Notes under the pieces: generated by a model
Databases searched by the model: none
What the model saw: only the letters and a program-made list of their open reading frames with translations
Told to the model about the DNA's origin: nothing
Made by a program: the position numbers and the translations under genes
Shown: piece after piece, positions 13,611 to 20,611 of the stretch
Layout of the letters: each line of letters starts with the position of its first letter
How positions within the stretch are numbered: the first letter of the stretch is position 1
IMG/VR virus record: IMGVR_UViG_3300038701_002586
Coordinates: 1-20,842 of that record
Reading direction: 5' to 3' (one strand)
From: a virus
DNA length: 20,842 nucleotides

Positions 13611-15806
13611 ATGTCGAAGTCTCGATCCATCAAGGCCGGTGGCGCGCACATCGAGATCGGCGCCGACCGCACGAAGCTCGAGAAGGGCCTCTTGCGCGCT
13701 CGCCAGATGCTCCGCGCCTGGGGCGGGCAGGTCGCGCGCATCGGTGCCGGCATCACCGCGGCGTCGACGGCGGCGGCGACGCCCTTCGCCATCGCGACGC
13801 GGGCCTACGCCCAGTTCGATGACGAGATGCGCACCGTCCGCGCGGTGACGGGCGCGACCGAGGAGCAGTTCCAGGCCCTGCGCGAGGAGGCGAAGCGTCT
13901 CGGTCGTGAGACGAGCTTCAGCGCCCGCCAGGTCGCCGGCGCCATGGTCGAGATGGGGCGTGCCGGCTTCGACTCCGGTCAGATCCTCCAGTCGACGCAG
14001 GACGTCCTGAACCTCGCCAGGGCGACGAACACCGAGCTTCCGCGCGCCACAGAAATCGCGGCGGCGGCGATGCGCGGCTTCAACCTGCCGGCGTCGGAGA
14101 TGGGCCGCGTCGCCGACGTCGTCGCGACCTCGGTGAACAGCTCCTCGCAGACGCTCGAGGACTACTTCGAGGCGATGAAGGTCCTCGCACCGATCGCGTC
14201 GGCGGCGGGCGAGTCGATCGAGCAGACGTCCGCGGCGATCGGCATCCTGGCGGACAACGGCATCAAGGGCTCGCTCGGCGGCAACGCGCTCGCCCGAGCG
14301 TTCAAGAACCTCTCGAGCGAGAAGGTCGACGAGCTCCTCGCCTCGATCGGCGTGAAGGCCGGCGACGCCCAGGGCAACCTGCGCCCGATCGCCGACATCA
14401 TCGCCGACATCGGCCAGGCGACGAGCGGCATGGGCTCTCGTCAGCGCCTCTCGATCTTCGAGGAGCTCTTCGGTCGAGGGCAGGCCGCCGGCATCAAGCT
14501 CGCCGACGCCGACGCCACCTTCGACAACGCGCTCGCGAATCTCCTGAGCTCCGACGGCAACGCCGAGCGGATCGCCAAGGAGATGGACGCCGGCATCGGC
14601 GGCGCCTTCCGGCGGACCATGTCGGCGATCGAGGGCGTGCTGATCGCCGTCGGTGAAGCGGTCGAGGGCCCGGTCACGAAGGCCGCGGAGATCCTCGCGA
14701 ACGTCTCCGGCGTGGTGACGGAGTTCGTTCAGAACAATCAGGCGCTCGTCGCTGGCGTGGCAGTGGGCATCGGTGTCGCGCTGGCGGCGGGCGTCACACT
14801 CACGCTCCTGGGCGGGGCGCTGATCCTCGCCGGGTCCGCCCTGGGCACGCTCGCCTCGCTCGTCGGGTTCATCCTCAGCCCGCTGGGTGCGCTCATCGTG
14901 CTCACGGCCGTCGCGACCGGCGGCATCATCGCAGCTGGTGCCGGCTTCCTGTTCTTCACCGACATGGGCCAGGCCGCGGTGTTGCTGATGCAGGGCGAGC
15001 TCAACAAGCTCTGGGAGATCGTAAAGGCGACGATGGGCGGGATCTTCGACGCGATCAAGAGCGGCAACTGGGCGCTCGCGGGGCGGATCGCGATGCTGGG
15101 CCTGAAGTCGGTCTTCCTCGAGGGCACGACGGAGCTCCAGGTCGTGTGGCTGAAGTTCGTCGGCTGGTTCGGCGGCATCTGGGCGGAGATGGAGATCGCT
15201 GCGCGTGGGTTCTTCGACGGCCTCTTCACGGGCGTCACGCAGGCCTACGACTGGGTCGTCACGAAGATCGGCAACCTCTTCCTGGAATTCAGTGTCGGGC
15301 TGGGCATCACCGATATGTCGGAAGAGGATGTCTGGCAGGAGATCCGCGACAACAACACGGCACTTCGTGGCCGGCAGTCCGAGAAGGACGCCGGGCTCGC
15401 GAATCGCGACGCAGAACGCCAGCGTGAGCTCGAGGCGAGACTCGCGCTGCTCGAGATCGGCAAGGGCAGCGAGCGGGCAACGGTCGAGAACGAGATCGCG
15501 GAGATCTTGGCTGAGCTCGAGCAGCTCAACATCCAGGCGGCGGAGGGCGCGGAGGACGCGCCCGGCCTGGGCGCGCAGACCGAAGCGGCGGTGAACAGCC
15601 TCGTGAACCGGATCACCGGCGGGTTCGCCGCGGCCTCGATCAACTCCGATCGCATCACCGCGCGGGGCACGTTCGCCGCCGACACGCGGGGTCTCGGCGC
15701 CGATTCGAGCGGCGCCGCCCTCGCGACGGCCGTCGCGGGGATCTCGCGCGAGGTCGAAGACATCCGGCGTCGCCTCAATGAGATGGACGGGCCCGTCGCC
15801 CGCTGA
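13611..15806 (+). CDS. Tail tape measure protein (TP901 family)
   Basis: This 731-residue protein sets tail length and is ejected with the DNA. Residues about 65-330 carry the TP901 core, with YAQFDDEMRTVRAVTGATEE, LGRETSFSARQVAGAM, MRGFNLPASEMGRVADVVAT, and IASAAGESIEQTSAAIGILA. Residues about 376-457 form several hydrophobic segments (for example LAAGVTLTLLGGALILAGSA), thought to act in membrane passage. The C-terminal 150 residues are charged helix. By the family rule of roughly 0.15 nm per residue, the tail would be near 110 nm. The start at 13611 has only a weak Shine-Dalgarno but lies 3 bases after the preceding stop. Confidence 0.93.
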   Translation: MSKSRSIKAGGAHIEIGADRTKLEKGLLRARQMLRAWGGQVARIGAGITAASTAAATPFAIATRAYAQFDDEMRTVRAVTGATEEQFQALREEAKRLGRETSFSARQVAGAMVEMGRAGFDSGQILQSTQDVLNLARATNTELPRATEIAAAAMRGFNLPASEMGRVADVVATSVNSSSQTLEDYFEAMKVLAPIASAAGESIEQTSAAIGILADNGIKGSLGGNALARAFKNLSSEKVDELLASIGVKAGDAQGNLRPIADIIADIGQATSGMGSRQRLSIFEELFGRGQAAGIKLADADATFDNALANLLSSDGNAERIAKEMDAGIGGAFRRTMSAIEGVLIAVGEAVEGPVTKAAEILANVSGVVTEFVQNNQALVAGVAVGIGVALAAGVTLTLLGGALILAGSALGTLASLVGFILSPLGALIVLTAVATGGIIAAGAGFLFFTDMGQAAVLLMQGELNKLWEIVKATMGGIFDAIKSGNWALAGRIAMLGLKSVFLEGTTELQVVWLKFVGWFGGIWAEMEIAARGFFDGLFTGVTQAYDWVVTKIGNLFLEFSVGLGITDMSEEDVWQEIRDNNTALRGRQSEKDAGLANRDAERQRELEARLALLEIGKGSERATVENEIAEILAELEQLNIQAAEGAEDAPGLGAQTEAAVNSLVNRITGGFAAASINSDRITARGTFAADTRGLGADSSGAALATAVAGISREVEDIRRRLNEMDGPVAR

Positions 15807-15822
15807 GCAAGGGAGCACGCCG

Positions 15823-16641
15823 ATGGCGTACGAAGTCTGGGAAGTCGAGGGCAGCCGGCGCATCAAGGCCGGCGACAACTCCTCAGCTGAGCGCACGTAC
15901 AAGGTCCAGACCGACGACTTCCCGACCGAGGACGAGGCCGGCGCCCGCGCCGCCCTGGCGGCACAGGTCCCGTCGGTCGTCGAGACGATGCCGCTCCGCA
16001 CCACCGAGCTCGTCAGCGAGACGACGCCCGGCCCCAACGCCCTTTGGACCTACCGCATCCGATGGGCGACGCACGACGCGAGCGGCCTGCCGGCGACGGG
16101 CGTCCTGGGATCGATCTCGACGACGGGCAACCGCCGGCGGCTCACGCACGCCCTCGAGACGGTCCACTCCGACGACCTCGACGGCACCGCGCCCGACGTA
16201 GGCAACGCGATCAACGTCACGGACCAGGGCATCGAGGGCACCGACGTCGAGGGCGACGGGTACAAGTTCGCTTTTCAGGCCCGACTGACCAACGCGCAGG
16301 TCGCCGCGGCCCGCTCCACCTGGCGTGAACGCGCGGTGAATGACGCGACGTTTGATGGCTACCCCGCCGGCGAGGTCCTCTTCCTCGGCGTGGAGGCGAA
16401 CCAGATCGAGCCCGGCGGCGACTGGGATGTCACCTGGCGGTTCGAGCAGCGCCCCAACAAGACGGGCCTCGTCGCCGGAGACCTCACCGGCATCCCCAAG
16501 AAAGGGCACGAGTACCTCTGGACCGCCTCGCGCGAGCAGAAGGACGCTTCTGCGAGCCGGATCGTGCGGAAGACCCAGAGCGTGTACGTGAATCGCGTCT
16601 ACGAGACCCTCGACTTCAGCACCCTGGGGATCCCCACCTGA
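15823..16641 (+). CDS. Distal tail/baseplate structural protein
   Basis: This 272-residue protein directly follows the tape measure, where the distal tail protein is expected. It is beta-rich, with a striking conserved-looking stretch from VNDATFDGYPAGEVLFLGVE through WDVTWRFEQRPNKTGL to GIPKKGHEYLWTASREQ and QSVYVNRVYE. I recall similar proteins in planctomycete prophages, always near tail genes, but know no assigned biochemical role. AAGGGAG lies upstream of ATG 15823. The stop overlaps the next gene's start (TGATG). Confidence 0.75.
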   Translation: MAYEVWEVEGSRRIKAGDNSSAERTYKVQTDDFPTEDEAGARAALAAQVPSVVETMPLRTTELVSETTPGPNALWTYRIRWATHDASGLPATGVLGSISTTGNRRRLTHALETVHSDDLDGTAPDVGNAINVTDQGIEGTDVEGDGYKFAFQARLTNAQVAAARSTWRERAVNDATFDGYPAGEVLFLGVEANQIEPGGDWDVTWRFEQRPNKTGLVAGDLTGIPKKGHEYLWTASREQKDASASRIVRKTQSVYVNRVYETLDFSTLGIPT

Positions 16642-17528
16642 TGGCCCGGCCTCCCTTCGCATCCATGAGCCCGGGCGATCGCGTCATCACGTACGCCTCC
16701 GAGCACAACGCCACCCTCGAGGCGATCGCGAGGACCCGCTCGGAGCCCCTCAGCCGGCCTCTCCCGGCGATCTCCGCCTCGGGGGTCCTCGTGGTCGTCG
16801 AGAACACCACAGAGGACGACGTGCCGCTCTACGGCGTCCTGGGCCTCGGAGACAGCGTCTTCGGTCCGGGCGCCGACACCGACGCCGGCGAGATGGCCGA
16901 CCGCATCGCCTTCCAGGGCGTCGACATCGAGGCCCCGAAGCACCTGGGCAACTTCGTCGTCTGTCAGGAGCCCATCCCCGCCGGCGAGCTCGGCATCGGC
17001 ATGATCTCGGGCATCACGCCGGCGCTCATCGACGTCATCGACGAGCGGGACCGCTTCGTCGATGTCGAGGTCGGCGAGCAGATACCGCGCTCGAGGCCCA
17101 GCGGCGGTGCGCTGATCCGGTTCAAGGAATCGGGCACGGGCACGAAGTGGGCGTTGATCGACCTCACGGGGATGCACGAGACCGCCCACCGTTACCTGGG
17201 CGAGATCACGGCGGTGGGCTCGCCGACCGATCACGTCTGGCCCTACACCATCCGCGAGGTCTACCCCTACGAGCCCTGGCCGGCGAACGCGATGGGCGTC
17301 GTCACCGACGGGCGGACGGGGACGGCCCACGCCGGCTTCGACGCCGGCAACACGGCGACCCGCGCCGGCGCCGTCGCCACCAATGGCGCCGACTATCCCG
17401 GCGGCTTCAGCGCCCAGCCCTACGACGTCGGGGCGATCGTCTGGATCCGCGAGATCCCCGACGACGAGGACGGCGTCACGCGCTTCTTCGACGGCGGCAA
17501 CGTCTCGCACGACGGGACGTGCCCGTGA
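16641..17528 (+). CDS. Tail-tip or adhesion structural protein
   Basis: This 295-residue protein begins MARPPFASMSPGDRVITYAS, continues with beta-rich segments (VPLYGVLGLGD, KHLGNFVVCQEPIPAGELG), and ends in a G/A/D-rich region about 215-295. It has no enzyme motif. Its order after the distal tail protein and its beta-rich, glycine-rich character suggest a virion surface protein at the tail tip. ATG 16641 overlaps the preceding stop; the stop at 17526-17528 overlaps the next GTG. Confidence 0.7.
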   Translation: MARPPFASMSPGDRVITYASEHNATLEAIARTRSEPLSRPLPAISASGVLVVVENTTEDDVPLYGVLGLGDSVFGPGADTDAGEMADRIAFQGVDIEAPKHLGNFVVCQEPIPAGELGIGMISGITPALIDVIDERDRFVDVEVGEQIPRSRPSGGALIRFKESGTGTKWALIDLTGMHETAHRYLGEITAVGSPTDHVWPYTIREVYPYEPWPANAMGVVTDGRTGTAHAGFDAGNTATRAGAVATNGADYPGGFSAQPYDVGAIVWIREIPDDEDGVTRFFDGGNVSHDGTCP

Positions 17529-18187
17529 GCTTCCATCGGGTGTGTTGTCCTCCCTGCGGGGGCGGTGAAGTACCGGAGCCTGAGTGCGACGCCATCTGCG
17601 GCTGGGACATCTCGGGTCCCAACAGTGTGCGCATCAAGGTCACGATCACGCAGAACGAACTGGCGTGGTCTAACACCGCAGGTGCCGACGCATCGGTCCC
17701 CAATCCGATTCCCGGACCGACGGGGACGTTCTATCTGGACACGGGACTCTTCGTCCAGTTCGACGAGGTCGGCGGGTACTTGATCAATGGGAGTGGGAAG
17801 CTCGTCGACGGGGACGACGAGGTCTCTATGTCCTTGTCCGCGTCGTTCGATTGCGACGACGGGCAGGACACGCTGGCGGAATACAGCTTCGGCATCACCG
17901 TCAACGTTGAGCTCGATCCGTCGGTTAACACCCAATGGGCAAGCACCAGCTGGGCCGGCGCGTACGAACGTGCCACGGGATGGGAAGCGGGCGGCACTAC
18001 GCTAGGACGCACACACTCGGTCGACGGATGCTTCGTTTTGGATGCGACCGAGGTGCGATCCGGTACGCAATCGAACTATGTGACCCGAGTCCCCGCCACC
18101 GGCGGCGGCAGCACAATTCTGATGAACTGGATCAGACGAATCACGATGGAGATCGAGATCGAGGATCTGCTCGAGATAATCCCATGA
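17525..18187 (+). CDS. Cys-rich, beta-rich tail-end protein
   Basis: This 220-residue protein starts with a Cys cluster (MSFHRVCCPPCG, then CDAICGW). It continues as probable beta-sandwich sequence (VRIKVTITQNELAWSN, FGITVNVELDP, TLGRTHSVDGCFVLDATEV) and ends acidic (EIEIEDLLEIIP). The Cys pairs may bind metal or form disulfides. No family was recognised; a receptor-binding or tail-tip role fits its place as the last large structural gene. Codon use is somewhat more AT-tolerant than in the head genes, hinting at recent exchange. The GTG start overlaps the previous stop. Confidence 0.72.
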   Translation: MSFHRVCCPPCGGGEVPEPECDAICGWDISGPNSVRIKVTITQNELAWSNTAGADASVPNPIPGPTGTFYLDTGLFVQFDEVGGYLINGSGKLVDGDDEVSMSLSASFDCDDGQDTLAEYSFGITVNVELDPSVNTQWASTSWAGAYERATGWEAGGTTLGRTHSVDGCFVLDATEVRSGTQSNYVTRVPATGGGSTILMNWIRRITMEIEIEDLLEIIP

Positions 18188-18603
18188 GCGAGAAGATCAA
18201 AATGACGGTGGAGCGAGCACGCTCGTTTGTCCTGCTCGGAATGCCCGAGCCCGGATGGTCGGGTCTCCGCGTTTCGGAGCGGGTCGACGACAAAACGGCG
18301 CGGCGGCGCTCAGCTGCGTGCGCTGGGTGTGACACGATCAAGCTGGTGAGGATGCCCACGATCGAAGGGCCCAAGCGAGCGACGATCTTGGCGAAGTGTC
18401 AGGGCGGTGTGCGCGGACGCCCCTGCGGGTGCGTCGTTGCCGAGAGCGCTCGAGGGGGCGCGGAACACATCACCCCCGCAGGCATTCGCGTCGAGATCAC
18501 CGCTGCCGGCAAGGGCCTCGAGTCGTCGAAGCGGTGCCCGCGCGGGAAGTGGGGAGCGATCCAGGGTGATCACGTATCGGACGACGTCAGCTTCCCAAGC
18601 TGA
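18184..18603 (+). CDS. Small Cys-rich protein whose 3' end lies in the attachment core
   Basis: This 139-residue protein starts at an ATGA overlap. Its cysteines (CAGC at 46-49, Cys72, CGC at 81-83, and one near the C-terminus) could make a zinc-binding fold with the surrounding basic residues (TARRRSAAC). No family was recognised. The last codons (GAC GTC AGC TTC CCA AGC TGA) are the anticodon arm of a tRNA-Gly half, so the stop codon lies within the attachment core. Integration would leave this end unchanged because the core is the same on both sides. Confidence 0.68.
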   Translation: MSEKIKMTVERARSFVLLGMPEPGWSGLRVSERVDDKTARRRSAACAGCDTIKLVRMPTIEGPKRATILAKCQGGVRGRPCGCVVAESARGGAEHITPAGIRVEITAAGKGLESSKRCPRGKWGAIQGDHVSDDVSFPS

Positions 18604-18633
18604 ATGTCGCCGGTTCGAGTCCGGTCACCCGCT
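18587..18633 (+). other. 3' half of tRNA-Gly(CCC), probable phage attachment core
   Basis: The bases form a canonical tRNA 3' half: anticodon stem TCAGC/GCTGA around the loop TTCCCAA (anticodon CCC, Gly), variable region ATGTC, and T arm GCCGG/CCGGT around TTCGAGT. The acceptor strand CACCCGC is followed by discriminator T. No proper D arm or acceptor 5' strand precedes it; only GGGTG (18564-18568) can pair with CACCC. A half tRNA next to a tyrosine integrase is the classic att core of phages that integrate into tRNA 3' ends. The true core may begin a few bases upstream (about 18584). Confidence 0.75.
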
Positions 18634-18645
18634 CTTGCCGTGGAT

Positions 18646-18770
18646 GATGACCCGGCACCGTGTTCTGGACGCGGCCCTGCTTCTGCGGGGGAACAGCCTC
18701 GGGATTTAGGACCCCGAAACCGAACAGCCGAGGCCCATCCTTTCGCGAGGGTGGGCCTCTTTGCTAGGTT
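18646..18770 (+). ncRNA. Candidate structured RNA, tandem copy A
   Basis: This is the first of two tandem 125-bp units. Predicted hairpins in order are: H1 CCGTG/CGCGG with a 7-nt loop (18658-18674); H2 CCCTGC/GCGGGG with a 4-nt loop (18675-18690); H3 TCGGG/CCCGA with a 9-nt loop (18699-18717); and an 11-bp terminator-type hairpin (18730-18759). It carries no convincing open reading frame. H2 differs in sequence from copy B but pairs in both, which supports selection for structure. No known RNA family was recognised. Confidence 0.5.
18730..18762 (+). terminator. Terminator-type hairpin of copy A
   Basis: GAGGCCCATCC (18730-18740) pairs with GGGTGGGCCTC (18749-18759), with one G-T pair and the loop TTTCGCGA, followed by TTT. 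The stem is strong but the T run is short, as is common in GC-rich genomes. It would stop + strand transcription coming from the late genes or the tRNA core. Confidence 0.68.
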
Positions 18771-18895
18771 GATGACCCGGCACCGTGACCTGTACGCGGC
18801 CTCGTCAGCCGAGGGAACGACTTCGGGACTTATCACCCCGAGACCGAACAGCCGAGGCCCATCCTCTCGCGGGGGTGGGCCTCTTCCGTGCGCGG
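18771..18895 (+). ncRNA. Candidate structured RNA, tandem copy B
   Basis: The second unit shares the opening GATGACCCGGCACCGTG and most of its 3' half with copy A. Its hairpins are H1 CCGTG/CGCGG (18783-18799), H2 CCTCG/CGAGG with a 5-nt loop (18800-18814), H3 TCGGG/CCCGA (18823-18841), and a terminator-type stem. The H1 loops share only nnCTGnA, and the H3 loops differ at several places while stems are kept. That is the pattern expected of paralogous RNAs with different loop specificities. Confidence 0.5.
18854..18885. terminator. Terminator-type hairpin of copy B, possibly bidirectional
   Basis: GAGGCCCATCC (18854-18864) pairs with GGGTGGGCCTC (18873-18883) around an 8-nt loop, followed by TT. 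It lies between the + strand late genes and the 3' end of the minus-strand membrane protein gene, so it may serve both directions. Confidence 0.62.
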
Positions 18896-18942
18896 GCGAC
18901 TGACGTTTTAGGGCTTTATGGGAACGCCATACAGCGTCGGTT

Positions 18943-19440
18943 TTACTCGGACTTCCGGAGCTCCTCGAGGACGGCTCGCTGATCCTGTTGCATCGCCTGA
19001 ATCGCCCGGCACGTCTCAGAGATCATGACGGCGAAACAGATCACTGCGAACGATCCGAAGGCGATCGCGGCACCGAGTACCGACCGCTGGAAGGACTCTC
19101 TGCCCACGCCGTCGATCAGCACCAAGGCACCGGCGAGCAGCCCGGGAAGGGCGCCGAGCATCACCGCGATCGCGAAGACGTAGCCCGGCGTGGTGATGGC
19201 GAATCCGGAGCGGCGCAGACGGCGGGTCGGCTCCACGTCCTCAGAGGCCTGCGCCATCTTCCGCTGCTCAGCCCTCGGGATCTCGACCGCGTCGAGAATG
19301 ATGGCGCCCGGATTGGCCCGCCTGGCATGGGCGATGGCGGCCTCTCGGTCGGCCTCCGGGGAGTGGAATCGTCCGATCGGCCCTGCGTGTCCATCTCGGA
19401 TCGAGACGACCCAACGGGCATTAGAAGCGGCATCGTTCAT
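18943..19440 (-). CDS. Two-TM membrane protein, function unknown
   Basis: This minus-strand protein of 165 residues starts at ATG 19438-19440; a GTG at 19491 would add 17 residues and neither start has a clear Shine-Dalgarno. The N-terminal soluble part contains WVVSIRDGHAGPIGRFHSPE and a helix rich in A and R. Two hydrophobic segments (YVFAIAVMLGALPGLLAGAL and VLGAAIAFGSFAVICFAVMI) are joined by a short loop, and a charged C-terminal helix follows (AMQQDQRAVLEELRKSE). It is the only confident minus-strand gene and lies in the lysogeny region, so superinfection exclusion or another lysogen function is possible. No family was recognised. Confidence 0.65.
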   Translation of the reverse strand: MNDAASNARWVVSIRDGHAGPIGRFHSPEADREAAIAHARRANPGAIILDAVEIPRAEQRKMAQASEDVEPTRRLRRSGFAITTPGYVFAIAVMLGALPGLLAGALVLIDGVGRESFQRSVLGAAIAFGSFAVICFAVMISETCRAIQAMQQDQRAVLEELRKSE

Positions 19441-19494
19441 GCCCGAGAAGATACCAGCCCCGAAGTCACTGAGCGAGAATTCTGTCGCCACAGG

Positions 19495-19523
19495 TTGACG
19501 ACCGCCGAAGAGGCCAGTAACTT
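19495..19523 (+). promoter_or_regulatory. Weak candidate promoter for the integrase
   Basis: TTGACG (19495-19500) is followed after 17 nt by TAACTT (19518-19523). The -35 box matches the sigma-70 consensus well and the -10 box poorly. It lies about 110 bases before the integrase start in the intergenic space (19492-19633), which holds no other clear signal. Confidence 0.25.
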
Positions 19524-19633
19524 CCCGGCGCCCGGCGTTTCTGAAGCGGCCTCCTAACCCGCTGACGTCTGGCTCGTTTGTGCGGGCTCATCAACCCCAC
19601 AAATCAGACGGACATGATGATTCGAGGCGGCCT

Positions 19634-20569
19634 ATGGCCCGCGCACACCCCATGCTCGTGGGCATGTCAGCGTGTAGCACCACGGAGATCGTGCGGCGCT
19701 ACACGGACCACGCTCGGCGCGTCTACGTGCGCGCCGACGGCGTGACGCCCACGCGCCACGCCGACAACGTCCGGGTAGCGCTGAAGGACCTCGAGGAGCT
19801 CCACCCCGGTGTGCCGGCGGCGGAGCTCGCGACGCACCACCTCAAAGCCCTGCGCCTGATGCTCATCACGAAGGGCCTCAAGCGGAAGACGATCAACGCC
19901 CGCGTGAACATCATCCGCCAGGCCTGGGATTGGGCCGCGGAGATGGGCCTGATCCCCGAGTCGACCGCCGACGAGCTCCGCACGCTCCGCCCGCTCAAGC
20001 GCAACGCCGCCCCCGAAGGTGCCGGCGTCGAGGCGGTCGCGCTCGAGACCGTCCGGGCGACGATCCCGAATCTTCCTCGAGACATCGCCGACCTGGTCCG
20101 GTTCCTCCTCCTGACCGGGTGCCGGGTCGGCGAAGCCCGCGAAGCGCACAGGGACGACGTCGTCATCACAGCTGCCGGCGACGCGTTCCTGTGCCCTCGC
20201 TGGCACAAGACGGCACGGCACGACATCGTGCGCGAGATCCCGCTCAACGAGCCGGCGTACCTGCTCGTGAGCGCACGCGAGGGGCGTGAGTACCTGTTCG
20301 GCGTGGGCGACGGCTCGAAGCCCTACTCGAAGGACGCGATCTATCACGCGATCCGGCGCGCCTGCGATCGTGCCGGCGTCGCCCACTGGTCGCCGGGCCA
20401 GATCCGACACACCGCGGCGACGGAGATCTTCGTTGCCGAGCAGAGCCTCGAGGCGACGGCGTCGGTCCTCGGGCACACCTCGACACGGGTCACACGCAGC
20501 TACGTCCATGCGCGAGGGAACGCGCTGGCGCTGCGATCAGCAACACCCCTGGAGTCACTCAGCGCCTGA
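19634..20569 (+). CDS. int: Tyrosine integrase
   Basis: This 311-residue site-specific recombinase would insert and excise the phage at the tRNA-Gly core. The N-terminal DNA-binding domain (about residues 10-110) has LKALRLMLITKGLKRKTINA followed by ARVNIIRQAWDWAAEMGLIP. The catalytic domain shows Arg164 in TGCRVGEA, Lys192 in RWHKTARH, Arg258 in SPGQIRHTAAT, His281 in LGH, and the nucleophile Tyr290 in SYVHA. The first His of the usual HxxR motif is replaced by Gly255, with a His at 251 nearby. ATG 19634 has a GAGGCGG just upstream; ATGs at 19652 and 19664 and a GTG at 19580 are alternatives. The N-terminal layout resembles planctomycete integrases. Confidence 0.93.
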   Translation: MARAHPMLVGMSACSTTEIVRRYTDHARRVYVRADGVTPTRHADNVRVALKDLEELHPGVPAAELATHHLKALRLMLITKGLKRKTINARVNIIRQAWDWAAEMGLIPESTADELRTLRPLKRNAAPEGAGVEAVALETVRATIPNLPRDIADLVRFLLLTGCRVGEAREAHRDDVVITAAGDAFLCPRWHKTARHDIVREIPLNEPAYLLVSAREGREYLFGVGDGSKPYSKDAIYHAIRRACDRAGVAHWSPGQIRHTAATEIFVAEQSLEATASVLGHTSTRVTRSYVHARGNALALRSATPLESLSA

Positions 20570-20611
20570 TCGCCAGGTCGCTTCATGCAACACGCAGAGA
20601 TTGGATCAAGG

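Noticed and set aside
12723-16037. Very long minus-strand open frame (1104 codons) across the tape measure region
   Set aside because: It mirrors the + strand tape measure and neighbours; its product is a D/R/E/L/V-rich antisense shadow typical of GC-rich DNA with no domain signal.
18564-18633. Complete functional tRNA-Gly gene
   Set aside because: Only GGGTG pairs with the acceptor strand; position 8 and the D arm do not fit tRNA rules.
18542-18633. tRNA starting at GCGGG (18542) with a long D region
   Set aside because: The D-side would be about 19 nt too long and the last two acceptor pairs fail.
18658-18674. Anticodon-like arm (5-bp stem, 7-nt loop) suggesting a tRNA-Gln in each repeat
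   Set aside because: No T arm with TTCRANY or acceptor stem follows; better explained as part of the repeated RNA element.
18646-18895. CRISPR array
   Set aside because: Only two adjoining long units without short repeats and unique spacers.
18604-18903. 99-codon + strand frame across the tandem elements
   Set aside because: It runs through terminator stems and the attachment core, has no Shine-Dalgarno, and its sequence just reflects the DNA repeat.
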